Assembly: GCF_009711095.1 (NCBI RefSeq)
Contig: NZ_WMJZ01000022.1
Coordinates: forward strand, 16,162-80,161
Reading direction: 5' to 3'
Length of the DNA: 64,000 nucleotides
DNA from: Intestinirhabdus alba
Lineage (GTDB): Bacteria; Pseudomonadota; Gammaproteobacteria; Enterobacterales; Enterobacteriaceae
The notes under the pieces are model-generated. The model was not told the origin of the DNA, made no database searches, and saw nothing but the letters and a program-made list of their open reading frames with translations. Shown here piece after piece: positions 49,678-60,678 of the stretch (the first letter of the stretch is position 1; each line of letters starts with the position of its first letter). The position numbers were made by a program, and so were the translations under genes.

Positions 49678-50915
49678 AATGTGGCTGGCGTGAAGGCAAT
49701 CAGATTCAGCTGCTGGAGAACGGCGACCAGTTCTATCCCGCCGTGTTTAAGGCCATTGGCGAAGCGCAGCAGCGGATCGTTCTGGAGACCTTCATCTGGT
49801 TTGAAGATAATGTAGGTAAACAACTGCACGCGGCGCTGCTGAAGGCGGCACGGCGCGGCGTAAAGGCGGAGGTACTGCTGGACGGCTACGGCTCCCCGGA
49901 TCTGAGCGACGCCTTCGTCGGCGAGCTGACCGCCGCCGGGGTGGTGTTCCGCTATTACGATCCTCGCCCTCGCCTGTTCGGGATGCGGACCAACGTGTTT
50001 CGCCGGATGCACCGCAAAATTGTGGTAATCGATGAACGGGTAGCGTTCATCGGCGGGATCAACTACTCCGCCGAGCATATGTCCGACTACGGCCCGGAGG
50101 CTAAACAGGACTACGCGGTACGGGTAGAGGGACCGGTGGTGGCGGATATTCTGCAGTTTGAGGTGGAGAATTTGCCCGGTCAGAGCGCGGTGCGGCGCTG
50201 GTGGCGTCGCCACCACCAGGCCCTGGAGAACCGGCGGCCCGGCGACGCGCAGGCGCTGTTTGTCTGGCGTGATAATGACGAACACCAGGACGACATTGAG
50301 CGCTACTACCTGAAAATGCTCACCCAGGCACGCCGCGAGGTGATTATCGCCAACGCCTACTTCTTCCCCGGCTACCGTCTGCTGCACGCCATGCGCAACG
50401 CCGCCCGGCGGGGCGTGCGGGTTAAACTTATCGTCCAGGGGGAGCCGGACATGCCGATTGTAAAGGTCGGTGCCCGACTGCTGTATAACTACCTGGTGAA
50501 GGGCGGGGTTCAGGTCTTCGAGTACCGCCGCCGACCGCTGCACGGCAAGGTGGCGCTGATGGACGACCACTGGGCGACGGTCGGCTCCAGCAACCTCGAC
50601 CCCCTGAGCCTGTCCCTCAACCTTGAGGCCAACCTGATTATCCACGATCGCACCTTTAACCAGACCCTGCGCGACAACCTGCAGGCCATCATTAACCGGG
50701 ACTGCAAGCGGGTCGATGAGTCAATGCTGCCCAAACGCACCTGGTGGAACCTCAGCAAAAGCGTCCTGGCGTTCCACTTCTTACGCTACTTCCCGGCGCT
50801 GGTGGGCTGGCTGCCGGCGCATACTCCGCGCCTGGCGCAGGTGGCACCGCCCGTCCAGCCGGAAATGGAAACACAGGATCGCGTCGAAGCCCCGGATTCA
50901 GGAGTCAAACCCTAA
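49674..50915 (+). CDS. clsB: Cardiolipin synthase B
   Basis: 413-residue phospholipase-D-superfamily enzyme (E. coli 413) that makes cardiolipin and, with some donors, phosphatidylglycerol. Two HKD motifs are present: [16 protein letters not shown] with His113, and [18 protein letters not shown] with His290. No N-terminal membrane helix, as expected for ClsB. It lies in a ybhP-clsB-ybhN operon, overlapping ybhP by four bases and ybhN by one. Confidence 0.96.
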   Translation: MKCGWREGNQIQLLENGDQFYPAVFKAIGEAQQRIVLETFIWFEDNVGKQLHAALLKAARRGVKAEVLLDGYGSPDLSDAFVGELTAAGVVFRYYDPRPRLFGMRTNVFRRMHRKIVVIDERVAFIGGINYSAEHMSDYGPEAKQDYAVRVEGPVVADILQFEVENLPGQSAVRRWWRRHHQALENRRPGDAQALFVWRDNDEHQDDIERYYLKMLTQARREVIIANAYFFPGYRLLHAMRNAARRGVRVKLIVQGEPDMPIVKVGARLLYNYLVKGGVQVFEYRRRPLHGKVALMDDHWATVGSSNLDPLSLSLNLEANLIIHDRTFNQTLRDNLQAIINRDCKRVDESMLPKRTWWNLSKSVLAFHFLRYFPALVGWLPAHTPRLAQVAPPVQPEMETQDRVEAPDSGVKP

Positions 50916-51877
50916 TGGCAAAATCACATTCGCGCAGGCGGCTGGCGAAGAAAATCCTCACCTGGCTCTTTTTTATCGCCGTGGTGGTCCTGCTGGCGAT
51001 TTACGCCGAAAAGGTCGACTGGGAGGAGGTCTGGAAAGCGATCCGCGGCTACAACCGGGTCGCCCTGCTGGGTGCCGCCGGCCTGACGATCGTCAGCTAT
51101 GTGCTGTACGGCGTTTACGACCTGCTGGGACGCTACTACTGCGGACATAAGCTGTCGAAACGCCAGGTGATGCTGGTCTCCTTTATCTGCTACGCCTTTA
51201 ACCTGACCCTCAGCACCTGGGTTGGCGGCATCGGCATGCGCTACCGGCTCTACTCCCGCCTCGGTCTGCCGGGCAGCACCATTACGCGAATATTTTCCCT
51301 CAGCATCGCCACCAACTGGCTGGGCTACGTCCTGCTGGGGGGGCTTATCTTTACCTTCGACGTCGTCCAACTGCCGGCGCACTGGTATATCGACGGCAGC
51401 ACCCTGCGCATTATCGGCGTGGCGCTGCTGCTGCTGATCGTGGTTTATATGGGGTTCTGCGCCTTTGCAAAGCGCCGCCATATGACCATCAAAAGGCAGA
51501 AGCTGGTGCTACCGTCCTGGCGATTCGCCGTGGTGCAGATGGCCATATCCAGCGCCAACTGGATGGTCATGGGGGCGATTATCTGGCTGCTGATGGGCCA
51601 GCAGGTTAACTACTTCTTCGTGCTGGGGGTACTGCTGGTGAGCAGCATCGCCGGGGTTATCGTCCATATTCCGGCAGGGATTGGGGTGCTGGAAGCGGTA
51701 TTTCTGGCGCTGCTGGCGGGCGAACACACCACCCAGGGAACCATTATCGCCGCCCTGCTCGTCTGGCGCGTGCTCTACTATTTTATTCCGCTGCTGCTGG
51801 CGCTGGTCTGCTATCTGGTGCTGGAGAGCCGGGCGAAGAAGCTGCGGGCGCAAAACGAGAAGGCGATGGCGAAGTAA
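50915..51877 (+). CDS. ybhN: Inner membrane protein YbhN (UPF0104/LPG synthetase-like)
   Basis: 320-residue polytopic protein (E. coli 318) with about eight hydrophobic helices and the flippase-like domain of the AglD/MprF N-terminal family (AFNLTLSTWVGGIGMRYRLYSRLGL, GVIVHIPAGIGVLEAVFLALL). The start at 50915 shares its A with the clsB stop and gives [17 protein letters not shown], as in E. coli; an upstream open extension inside clsB is not credible. Coupling to clsB suggests a role in phospholipid handling, not proven. Confidence 0.92.
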   Translation: MAKSHSRRRLAKKILTWLFFIAVVVLLAIYAEKVDWEEVWKAIRGYNRVALLGAAGLTIVSYVLYGVYDLLGRYYCGHKLSKRQVMLVSFICYAFNLTLSTWVGGIGMRYRLYSRLGLPGSTITRIFSLSIATNWLGYVLLGGLIFTFDVVQLPAHWYIDGSTLRIIGVALLLLIVVYMGFCAFAKRRHMTIKRQKLVLPSWRFAVVQMAISSANWMVMGAIIWLLMGQQVNYFFVLGVLLVSSIAGVIVHIPAGIGVLEAVFLALLAGEHTTQGTIIAALLVWRVLYYFIPLLLALVCYLVLESRAKKLRAQNEKAMAK

Positions 51878-51881
51878 TCCA

Positions 51882-51912
51882 GGGGGCCGGGGCGTGACTG
51901 CACCCGGCCCCC
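51882..51912. terminator. Hairpin between convergent ybhN and ybhL
   Basis: Perfect ten-base arms GGGGGCCGGG / CCCGGCCCCC with an 11-base loop between the two stops. No T-run, but position suggests a shared terminator. Confidence 0.7.
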
Positions 51913-51922
51913 CGCGCCGGCC

Positions 51923-52627
51923 CTAGCGGCGGTTGCCGAAGATGCGCAGCAGCATCAGGAACAGGTTAATGAAGTCCAGATAGAGAGTCAGCGCACCAAA
52001 GATCGAATATTTGCGCAGCGCCGTGGCGTCGCGCGGATCGACCTGCTGGCCGATAGCCTTCAGCTTCTGGGTATCGTAGGCGGTCAGGCCAACGAACACC
52101 ACCACGCCCACGTAGGTGACGACCCACATCAGCGCTTCGCTCTTCAGCCAGAAGTTCACCAGCGACGCCAGCAAAATGCCGATCAGCGCCATAAACAGCA
52201 TATTGCCCCAGCCGCTGAGATCGCGCTTCGTGGTATAGCCCCACAGGCTCATCGCCCCGAACATCCCGGCGGTGACCACAAAGGTGCCGGCGATGGAGGA
52301 GGCGGTATAGATGAGAAAAATGCTGCACAGCGTCAGCCCGGTGAGCACCGAATAGAGCATGAACAGCGCGGTGGCTGCCCCTGCGCTGAGGCGCTGGATC
52401 AGCGCAGAGAGCACGATCACCACGCCCAGCTGGGCGATAACCAGCCCGAAGAAAAAGAAGCGATTGCCCGACAGCAGCTGCAGAAAGGCGATGGAGTGGG
52501 AGGCATACCAGGCGACGAACGCCGTCAGCAGCAGGCCGCAGGTCATCCAGCCGTACACCTGAGCCATATAGGTTTGCAGGCCGGAACGCGCCTGGATAAT
52601 GGGATCGGATTGTGAAAATCGGTCCAT
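51923..52627 (-). CDS. ybhL: Bax inhibitor-1 family membrane protein YbhL
   Basis: 234-residue protein (E. coli 234) with seven hydrophobic helices of the TMBIM/BI-1 family. The C-terminal GLTAYDTQKLK motif carries the conserved acidic residue of the family's pH-sensing pair. Relatives leak Ca2+; the role in enterobacteria is unknown. ATG 52627 (MDRFSQSDPIIQARSGLQTYMAQVYGWMT) is chosen on similarity; the frame remains open upstream into repeat DNA, which is not coding. Confidence 0.94.
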   Translation of the reverse strand: MDRFSQSDPIIQARSGLQTYMAQVYGWMTCGLLLTAFVAWYASHSIAFLQLLSGNRFFFFGLVIAQLGVVIVLSALIQRLSAGAATALFMLYSVLTGLTLCSIFLIYTASSIAGTFVVTAGMFGAMSLWGYTTKRDLSGWGNMLFMALIGILLASLVNFWLKSEALMWVVTYVGVVVFVGLTAYDTQKLKAIGQQVDPRDATALRKYSIFGALTLYLDFINLFLMLLRIFGNRR

Positions 52628-52734
52628 GATACTCTCCTGATAGTTAAACACGCGATACGCAAAACGCTTCAGGCGATGCTCCGCGCCGTTGCCTGAGCAT
52701 TCCGGGCGCAGGGCGGCCTGAAGAGGGATGAGTC

Positions 52735-52962
52735 TATACCCTAAATAATTCGAGTTGCAGGACAAAACGCAGCGCGTTTTGAACAGCCGCAGGCTGTCTC
52801 TCATTAATCCCCAGGAGCTTACTGGAGTAAGTGACCGGGGTGAGCGACAAATCTGCCTGGAGCAGATTTGAACGCCGCGCGGCGGCCCTTCAGGGCGAGT
52901 CTCATGGATGAGACGAGTAACCCGAAGCCAACGCACATGCAACTTGAAGTATAACGGGTATA
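52735..52962. repeat. ERIC element (long form) between ybhL and moaE
   Basis: Terminal TATACCC / GGGTATA. The central part contains AATCCCCAGGAGCTTAC and AGTAAGTGACCGGGGTGAGCG, the classic ERIC core with minor changes. Extra stems AAAACGC/GCGTTTT (52764-52780) and CAAATCTGC/GCAGATTTG (52848-52870) correspond to those of the 24616 copy but with compensated base changes. 228 bases in total. Confidence 0.92.
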
Positions 52963-52983
52963 TAAGCGTATCACATAATTCGG

Positions 52984-53436
52984 CTACCAGCGGCGGGCCG
53001 CCTGCTGGTCGCTGTCGCGGGCTTCCACCCAGCGCTCCCCCTCCGGCGTGGCTTCGCGCTTCCAGAACGGCGCGCGGGTCTTCAGGTAGTCCATAATAAA
53101 CTGCCCGGCTTCAAAGGCGCTGCCGCGGTGGGCGCTGGAGACGCCGACGAAGACGATCTCGTCCCCCGGCCACAGGTCGCCGATGCGGTGGATCACCGTC
53201 ACCCGACCCAGCGGCCAGCGGCCGCGCGCCTCTTCGACGATATCGGCCAGGGCTTTCTCGGTCATGCCGGGATAGTGCTCCAGAGAGAGCGCCTTAACGC
53301 TGTCGCCCAGGTTGTGGTTGCGCACCTTGCCGGTGAAGGTCACCACCGCCCCGTCTTCGTCGCATCCGGCCAGCCAGCCATACTCATCGCCGACGCTGAA
53401 CGGTGCCGGGCCGACCGCTATTTTCGTGTCGGCCAT
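52984..53436 (-). CDS. moaE: Molybdopterin synthase catalytic subunit MoaE
   Basis: 150-residue large subunit (E. coli 150) that, with thiocarboxylated MoaD, converts cyclic pyranopterin monophosphate to molybdopterin. Conserved motifs are TFTGKVRNHNLGDSV, LEHYPGMTEKAL, VIHRIGDLWPGDEIVFVGVSSAHR and the catalytic lysines in KTRAPFWKRE. ATG 53436 gives MADTKIAVGP; the open upstream codons lie inside moaD. Last gene of moaABCDE, one base after moaD. Confidence 0.97.
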   Translation of the reverse strand: MADTKIAVGPAPFSVGDEYGWLAGCDEDGAVVTFTGKVRNHNLGDSVKALSLEHYPGMTEKALADIVEEARGRWPLGRVTVIHRIGDLWPGDEIVFVGVSSAHRGSAFEAGQFIMDYLKTRAPFWKREATPEGERWVEARDSDQQAARRW

Positions 53437-53437
53437 C

Positions 53438-53683
53438 TCAGCCTCCCGTAACCGGCGGAAAGAACGCCACTTCATCACCTGCACGAAGCGGCTGGTCGAA
53501 GCTCACCAGGGTCTGATTGACGGCCGCCAGCAGCTTGCCGTCCTCCAGCGCCAGCGCCCAGCGATCGCCTCTGGCCGCCAGATGCTGGCGCAGCGCCTCC
53601 ACGGAGGGGAAGTCGGCCGCCAGCTCCAGCGCGTCCGCGCCGACCAGTTCGCGAACCTGAGCGAAGAACAGAACCTTAATCAT
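53438..53683 (-). CDS. moaD: Molybdopterin synthase sulfur-carrier subunit MoaD
   Basis: 81-residue ubiquitin-like protein ending in the required Gly-Gly (PPVTGG). The C-terminal glycine is adenylated by MoeB (gene at the left end of this window) and thiolated. The start at 53683 ([13 protein letters not shown]) matches E. coli and overlaps moaC by 8 bases. Confidence 0.97.
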   Translation of the reverse strand: MIKVLFFAQVRELVGADALELAADFPSVEALRQHLAARGDRWALALEDGKLLAAVNQTLVSFDQPLRAGDEVAFFPPVTGG

Positions 53684-54161
53684 CGGAATCCACCTTAAAA
53701 TCCCCCGACTTGCCGCCGCTTTTCGCCAGCAGGCGCACCGGGCCAATCACCATATCCTTTTGCACCGCTTTGCACATATCGTAGATGGTCAGCGCGGCGA
53801 CGGAGGCGGCGGTCAGCGCCTCCATTTCGACGCCGGTTTTCCCGGTCAGGCGGCACAGTGAGACGATCCGGACCCGGCTATGCTCCGGCTCGGCCGTCAG
53901 CTGTACTTCTACTTTACTCAACAGCAGCGGGTGGCACAGCGGGATCAGTTCCCAGGTGCGCTTGGCGGCCTGGATCCCGGCAATGCGCGCGGTGGCGAAC
54001 ACGTCGCCCTTATGGTGGCTGCCTTCGATAATCATCGTCAGCGTTTCGCTACGCATGGTGACGTAGGCCTCGGCGCGCGCCTCGCGGACGCTCTCCGCCT
54101 TGGCGGAGACGTCCACCATATGCGCTTCGCCGGCGGCGTTAATATGGGTCAGTTGCGACAT
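53676..54161 (-). CDS. moaC: Cyclic pyranopterin monophosphate synthase MoaC
   Basis: 161 residues (E. coli 161). With MoaA it turns GTP into cyclic pyranopterin monophosphate. Signature stretches are [17 protein letters not shown], the active-site [15 protein letters not shown], the [20 protein letters not shown] segment and the KSGGKSGDF end. One base separates it from moaB; it overlaps moaD by eight. Confidence 0.97.
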   Translation of the reverse strand: MSQLTHINAAGEAHMVDVSAKAESVREARAEAYVTMRSETLTMIIEGSHHKGDVFATARIAGIQAAKRTWELIPLCHPLLLSKVEVQLTAEPEHSRVRIVSLCRLTGKTGVEMEALTAASVAALTIYDMCKAVQKDMVIGPVRLLAKSGGKSGDFKVDSDD

Positions 54162-54162
54162 A

Positions 54163-54675
54163 TTATTTCTTCAGATGAGGATGGAAGTTACACGGACGGG
54201 TACGGGCATCCAGCTGCGGGGCGATAATGCTCTCCCAGGCGGTACGGCAGGCGCGGGTGGAGCCGGGCATGGCAAAAATCAGCGTGCCGTTGGCCATACC
54301 GGCGACGGCGCGGGACTGCAGCGTGGCGGTGCCGATCTCCTCAAACGACAGCATGCGGAACAGCTCGCCGAAGCCTTCGACCTCGCGATCGAACAGCGGC
54401 AGCAGCGCCTCTGGCCCCTGGTCGCCCGCGGTCAGGCCGGTGCCGCCGGTGATCAGCACCACCTGCACCTCGTCGCTGGCGATCCAGGCGGAGACCCTGG
54501 CGCGAATGGCGTAGCGGTTCTCTTTAACGATGGCTTTATCCACCACCTGGTGTCCCGCCTCCTGGGCCGCATCGCGCAGAAAATGGCCGGAGGTGTCCTC
54601 CTCCTCGCCGCGACGATCGGAAACGGTAAGTATGGCAATACGGGTCGGAATGAATTCAGCGCTTACCTGACTCAT
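54163..54675 (-). CDS. moaB: Molybdopterin adenylyltransferase-like protein MoaB
   Basis: 170-residue MoaB (E. coli 170) with the MoCF fold. [22 protein letters not shown] is the GGTG motif shared with MogA and MoeA. MoaB is dispensable in E. coli, where MogA does the adenylation. It is preceded by a 157-base spacer after moaA, longer than the roughly 20 bases in E. coli. Confidence 0.96.
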   Translation of the reverse strand: MSQVSAEFIPTRIAILTVSDRRGEEEDTSGHFLRDAAQEAGHQVVDKAIVKENRYAIRARVSAWIASDEVQVVLITGGTGLTAGDQGPEALLPLFDREVEGFGELFRMLSFEEIGTATLQSRAVAGMANGTLIFAMPGSTRACRTAWESIIAPQLDARTRPCNFHPHLKK

Positions 54676-54832
54676 AGGAAACTCCTGTTAATGTTTAGAA
54701 CCTGCCCCCGTGTTGAACTCGTGCCGTGGGCCGGAGCAGGTTAGCGTTTTGAACGTCCGCCGGACACGCCCCGCGAGCCAATGGCCTGTACGCCCCGGAC
54801 TGCGTGCGCGGCGACGGCCCGCTTCCCGGCGC

Positions 54833-55822
54833 TCAGCCGCCGATATACGATAAATTCTGCGTAATACCGGTATTGTTCTGGTGCAGGAAGTGGGTCTGTT
54901 TTTTCTCCCCCAGCGCGTGGATAATACGCGCCTCAAGGGCCGGCTGCTGAAGGTCATCCTCCAGCAGATCGCGCAGATCCACCCCGCCCTCGCCGAACAG
55001 GCAGAGATGCAGCTTGCCTGTCGAGGAGACGCGCAGACGGTTGCAGGTGGCGCAGAAGTCTTTCTCATAGGGCATGATAAGGCCGATCTCACCCGCATAG
55101 TCGGGGTGGCAGAAGACCTGCGCCGGCCCGTCGCTGCGCTGGCGCAGCTGGTGGATCCAGCCGCGCCTGAGCAGCTCATCGCGCAGCACCTGGCCTGAGA
55201 TATGGTGTTTACGGAACAGCTCGCTCCCTTCGCCCGTCTCCATCAGCTCAATAAAGCGCAGCTGAATGGGGCGCGGCCGGATCCAGGCCAGAAACGTGTC
55301 CAGCTGGTGATGGTTAACGTCGCGCATCAGCACGGTGTTAACCTTCACTTTATCGAATCCGGCGTCAAAGGCCGCGTCGATCCCCGCCATCACCTGGCGA
55401 AACTTATCCTGTCCGGTAATGGCGTGAAACTGGCGGGCGTCCAGGCTGTCAACGCTGACGTTAACCCCGGTCAGACCGGCTTCGCGCCAGGTCGCCGCGT
55501 CGCGCGCGAGGCGGTAGCCGTTGGTGGTGACCGCAATCTGGCGGATCGCGTCATTTTCGCCCACCGCGGCGATAATATCGGCGAAGTCGCGCCGCAGCGA
55601 AGGCTCGCCGCCGGTCAGACGCACCTTTTCGGTGCCGAGGCTGGCGAAGGCGCGGGTGACCCGACGAATTTCATCGACGCTGAGAAAGCCGTTATTGGTG
55701 ACGCCGCCGGGTCTGTAGCCGTCCGGCAGGCAGTAGGTGCAACGGAAGTTGCATACGTCGGTGATCGACAGGCGCAGGTAATAAAACTTGCGCGCAAAAG
55801 CATCGGTAAGTTGTGAGGCCAT
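54833..55822 (-). CDS. moaA: GTP 3',8-cyclase MoaA
   Basis: 329-residue radical-SAM enzyme (E. coli 329). The N-terminal cluster is CNFRCTYC (CxxxCxxC). The C-terminal [4Fe-4S] cluster that binds GTP is [18 protein letters not shown]. The protein ends LSYIGG, where the terminal Gly-Gly is essential. It starts at 55822 ([24 protein letters not shown]), directly after a Moco riboswitch. First committed step of molybdenum cofactor synthesis. Confidence 0.98.
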   Translation of the reverse strand: MASQLTDAFARKFYYLRLSITDVCNFRCTYCLPDGYRPGGVTNNGFLSVDEIRRVTRAFASLGTEKVRLTGGEPSLRRDFADIIAAVGENDAIRQIAVTTNGYRLARDAATWREAGLTGVNVSVDSLDARQFHAITGQDKFRQVMAGIDAAFDAGFDKVKVNTVLMRDVNHHQLDTFLAWIRPRPIQLRFIELMETGEGSELFRKHHISGQVLRDELLRRGWIHQLRQRSDGPAQVFCHPDYAGEIGLIMPYEKDFCATCNRLRVSSTGKLHLCLFGEGGVDLRDLLEDDLQQPALEARIIHALGEKKQTHFLHQNNTGITQNLSYIGG

Positions 55823-55827
55823 GTACA

Positions 55828-55912
55828 CCTTTCCAGTACGGGAGGCGCAGTCATTTCTTTCTGCGCCCTGGTGGCGGACTCGTTTGAGCGCCGTCACGGC
55901 CAAAGCACCCTA
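55828..55912 (-). ncRNA. Molybdenum cofactor (Moco) riboswitch upstream of moaA
   Basis: On the minus strand the leader contains GGCCGTGACGGC, GTCCGCCACCAGGGCGCAG and GACTGCGCCTCCCG, the conserved blocks of the Moco RNA motif. A stem GGCGCAG / CTGCGCC is visible at 55843-55867. It should shut moaA expression when cofactor is abundant. Boundaries are approximate. Confidence 0.85.
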
Positions 55913-55999
55913 TTCGTAAACTTAGGCGCAGAGGCTCGAGTGTTTATTGTGGTTATGCCGATAGTAGCGTGTAAACAGCCTCTTCGCCATCCACACTTT

Positions 56000-56023
56000 C
56001 GCTATATAAACATATACATAGCG
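56000..56023. promoter_or_regulatory. ModE box in the moaA upstream region
   Basis: CGCTATATA-N6-TACATAGCG, matching the ModE consensus CGCTATATA-N6-TATATAGCG with one change. ModE-molybdate activates moaA in E. coli from a site placed like this one. Confidence 0.8.
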
Positions 56024-56073
56024 TCATGATCGTGCAATTTCGCTACAGGATAGGCAAAATTCGCGTTTATGCA

Positions 56074-56087
56074 TTGATATACATCAT
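56074..56087. promoter_or_regulatory. FNR box in the moaA-ybhK region
   Basis: TTGAT-N4-ATCAT (consensus TTGAT-N4-ATCAA). It predicts anaerobic induction of the moa operon, as in E. coli. It is nearer ybhK than moaA, so effects on ybhK cannot be excluded. Confidence 0.65.
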
Positions 56088-56223
56088 CTCCTGCGCAGTC
56101 GCGCGCCGCCGGAAAGGAAGAAGCGGCGCAAAAAAATATTTCTCTGCCCGGTGAAGGGGTAAATTGCCGTTAAGGCGCAATTTGCGCTACTGTAGCGCTG
56201 TTTATCTGACCTCAGGAATTTTT

Positions 56224-57132
56224 ATGCGCAATCGTACGCTGGCTGACCTAGATCGCGTCGTCGCCCTCGGCGGAGGACACGGATTGGGGCGCGTCCTCTC
56301 CTCTCTCTCGTTTTTAGGCTCTCGCCTGACCGGCATCGTCACCACCACCGACGACGGTGGCTCCACCGGGCGCATCCGGCGCGCGGAGGGCGGCATCGCC
56401 TGGGGGGATATGCGCAACTGCCTCAACCAGCTTATTACCGAACCCAGCGTCGCCTCCGCCATGTTTGAGTATCGTTTTGGCGGTAATGGCGAACTTTCCG
56501 GACATAACCTCGGAAATCTGATGTTAAAGGCGCTGGATCACCTGAGCGTAAGGCCGCTGGAGGCGATTAATCTCATTCGCAGTATGCTGAAGGTGGAGGC
56601 GCACCTGATTCCCATGTCGGAGCAGCCGGTCGATCTGCTGGCTATCGACGAACAGGGGCATGAGATCTTCGGTGAGGTCAATATCGATCGGCTGACCGCG
56701 CCGCCGCAGCAGCTGTTGCTGTCGCCGCCGGTGCCCGCCACCAGAGAGGCGGTGCAGGCCGTCGGCGAGGCGGACCTGATCCTGATCGGCCCCGGCAGCT
56801 TTTACACCAGCCTGATGCCGATCCTGTTGCTCGACGAGCTGGCGCAGGCCCTGCGCCGCACCTCCGCGCCGATGGTTTACATCGGCAACCTGGGCCGCGA
56901 ACTGAGCCAGCCCGCCGCCGGCCTGACGCTGGCCGACAAGCTGGCGATAATCGAGCGGCACGTGGGCAAAAGGGTGATTGACGCGGTGGTGGTAGGCCCG
57001 CAGGTGGACGTTGCCACCGTCAGCGAGCGCATTGTGATTCAGGAGGGGCTGGAGGCCAGCGATATTCCCTACCGCCACGACCGTCGGCTGCTGCGCAGCG
57101 CGCTGGAAAAGGCGGTACAGGCCCTGGGCTGA
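56224..57132 (+). CDS. ybhK: YvcK/YbhK-family gluconeogenesis factor-like protein
   Basis: 302-residue protein (E. coli YbhK 302) with the CofD/YvcK fold. The start is [25 protein letters not shown], with the GGGHG nucleotide-binding loop. Further motifs are [14 protein letters not shown] and [15 protein letters not shown]. Bacillus YvcK binds UDP-sugars and supports gluconeogenic growth and cell shape; the E. coli role is unclear. ATG 56224 is chosen over an upstream in-frame ATG at 56164 by similarity and length. Confidence 0.94.
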   Translation: MRNRTLADLDRVVALGGGHGLGRVLSSLSFLGSRLTGIVTTTDDGGSTGRIRRAEGGIAWGDMRNCLNQLITEPSVASAMFEYRFGGNGELSGHNLGNLMLKALDHLSVRPLEAINLIRSMLKVEAHLIPMSEQPVDLLAIDEQGHEIFGEVNIDRLTAPPQQLLLSPPVPATREAVQAVGEADLILIGPGSFYTSLMPILLLDELAQALRRTSAPMVYIGNLGRELSQPAAGLTLADKLAIIERHVGKRVIDAVVVGPQVDVATVSERIVIQEGLEASDIPYRHDRRLLRSALEKAVQALG

Positions 57133-57239
57133 GGCCAGCTGGAGAGCGGCGGGAGGCCGCCGCCCCTGGCGATCCGCTCCAGACGGTATCCCTCAACCGG
57201 ACGCGGCATCAGCGCTCACGCCCGGCTAAGGGACATAGC

Positions 57240-59261
<2,022 letters not shown>

Positions 59262-59334
59262 GAGCGGCTACCTGAAGCAGTGGGCGGGCAGGAGTATAAT
59301 TTTACTCATAACCGCTAAATTTACCAGCAATGAA

Positions 59335-59354
59335 TACTGGATAAAAAAACAGGT
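59335..59354 (-). promoter_or_regulatory. LexA box of uvrB
   Basis: CTG-N10-CAG with an A/T-rich centre (CTGGATAAAAAAACAG on the plus strand), very close to the E. coli uvrB SOS box (CTGTTTTTTTATCCAG on the other strand). Predicts DNA-damage induction. Confidence 0.9.
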
Positions 59355-59622
59355 TTCATGCAGAAGATGGACGGCCACCTGCGTCGCTCGTTTAAGGCGA
59401 TCGGCAGGGCGATTTCTGCAGCCGGCACAGTAGCGCCACCGGGCATTTTTTCTTCAGCCGTGTGATTAGCGTACAGATCTGACCGGAAGTTCGCCCATCA
59501 GCACGGCGGCCTGCTTCAGTATTCGGCTTCCCCACACCACGTCCGCCTGCCTCTACTGCGGCTCGCTGCGGCTGCGCACCGGCTGCTCCCGCAGATAGCG
59601 GACATAGGCCGCCTCGTGGGCG

Positions 59623-59742
59623 TCAATAAACCCGATTATCGCGTCGCGTTTTTAAGAAATCTTTAAAATAATTATCATACTTCAACTCACCAGCAATAGA
59701 GGGTGTAAATGCAAACAACAATAAAAATAATATCCCTTTCAT
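59623..59742 (-). pseudogene. Truncated secreted protein, probable broken immunity gene
   Basis: A good ribosome site (AAGGGTGAG) is followed by ATG and a signal peptide MKGILFLLLFAFTPSIAG, then ELKYDNYFKDFLKTRRDN. The frame meets a stop after 39 residues, where AT-rich sequence gives way abruptly to GC-rich sequence (~59655). The layout (short secreted protein behind the effector genes) resembles the other immunity-like genes here, so I read it as an immunity gene cut by recombination. Its family is not recognisable. Confidence 0.6.
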
Positions 59743-59753
59743 TTCTCACCCTT

Positions 59754-59892
59754 TTAACGTGTATCGGAACAATTTGAATCAGGACCAGAAATTTTCATAA
59801 TCTCTGAAATATAATTTTCAGGCTTAATATTATAACCTTTTACAGGTCACGATTTTCGTGATCTTACCCTGAACCCCGTAGCCAGCTAATTG
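59754..59892 (-). pseudogene. Frameshifted protein remnant between the 248-residue gene and the truncated secreted gene
   Basis: Two adjacent minus-strand frames give protein-like text: QLAGYGVQGKITKIVTC, then after a one-frame shift KGYNIKPENYISEIMKISG, ending at a stop at 59754. Neither has a start codon. They look like the 3' end of one gene broken by a frameshift near 59840. No family recognised. Confidence 0.4.
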
Positions 59893-60632
59893 TTAGATTG
59901 CGGCTGTTGCTGGAATGGATATGCTACGATCTCACTGCTTCTTACTTGGATAGAATTTTTTTCTTTAAAGGCAGGCCAACTATACATCTTTGTAATAAAT
60001 TTCCATGAATAAAACTCCTTATTTTTGTCTAATATTTTAAGGTTAAGAATATCCCAACTTTCATCATGGCAATGTGTATTTTTTGCATAATCATCTTCTG
60101 TAAAGCAAGCCCTAATAATTTCCTTTGATGAAAAAGGGACGTTCTTAAAAGCTAATTGATATGAATCATTATCATTAATCATCAAAAAATTAGCATATTC
60201 TTCCTGCCTACCACCACCAGAATAAGATACAGACCATTTTGAAACTAGCGCAACAGCTTTTTTTATTTTATTGAGAGGATATAATGCCGGATATATATAT
60301 ATACCTGTCCTGGTTAACTCATTATTAAGGATGTCTTTATTGTTATTTTCCATTGAGAAATCCCACTTATTTACACTAAAATACTCATTATTAACCTTTT
60401 TAATTTTTATTAACCGAGGACCTGGGGAGGCCAAATAAAACTCATTTTTGTTTTTTTCTTTCCATATAACTGCCTCAGGCTTGCATTCATTTTTTACTGC
60501 TTCACATATATTAAAGTATTGTTTACTGTTTTTTTTCAGAGCTGTCAATGGGATCGGCTTTATTGTATTATCGGAAGCATCAGCCATCGCTGTAAAAGTG
60601 AAAAGTGAAATTAATAATATCATTTTTTTCAT
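59886..60632 (-). CDS. Unknown secreted protein, candidate effector immunity protein
   Basis: 248 residues. Signal peptide MKKMILLISLFTFTAMADA with cleavage near residue 19, then a polar, Lys/Asn-rich periplasmic domain; no membrane segments follow. Three cysteines (CEAVKNEC region and ACFTEDDY/NTHCHDE) could form disulfides. The coding region is markedly AT-rich against the GC-rich backbone, a sign of transfer. It lies 46 bases after the orphan toxin fragment on the same strand, the usual place for an immunity gene. I do not recognise a family; immunity against a periplasm-acting toxin is inference from location and export signal. Confidence 0.6.
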   Translation of the reverse strand: MKKMILLISLFTFTAMADASDNTIKPIPLTALKKNSKQYFNICEAVKNECKPEAVIWKEKNKNEFYLASPGPRLIKIKKVNNEYFSVNKWDFSMENNNKDILNNELTRTGIYIYPALYPLNKIKKAVALVSKWSVSYSGGGRQEEYANFLMINDNDSYQLAFKNVPFSSKEIIRACFTEDDYAKNTHCHDESWDILNLKILDKNKEFYSWKFITKMYSWPAFKEKNSIQVRSSEIVAYPFQQQPQSNN

Positions 60633-60678
60633 TAATCCTTACCCTTTTTAATAATTTAAATCATAGCTAGCACATCTA

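Larger units (their letters stand above)
59262..59885. other. uvrB-effector spacer: SOS promoter, GC-rich debris, then AT-rich remnants
   Basis: 624 bases. 59262-59360 is the uvrB promoter. 59360-59650 is GC-rich and contains short open minus-strand pieces (for example AIIGFIDAHEAAYVRYLRE, ending at 59553) that look like gene debris I cannot assign. From ~59655 the DNA becomes AT-rich and holds the remnants listed separately. Confidence 0.6.
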
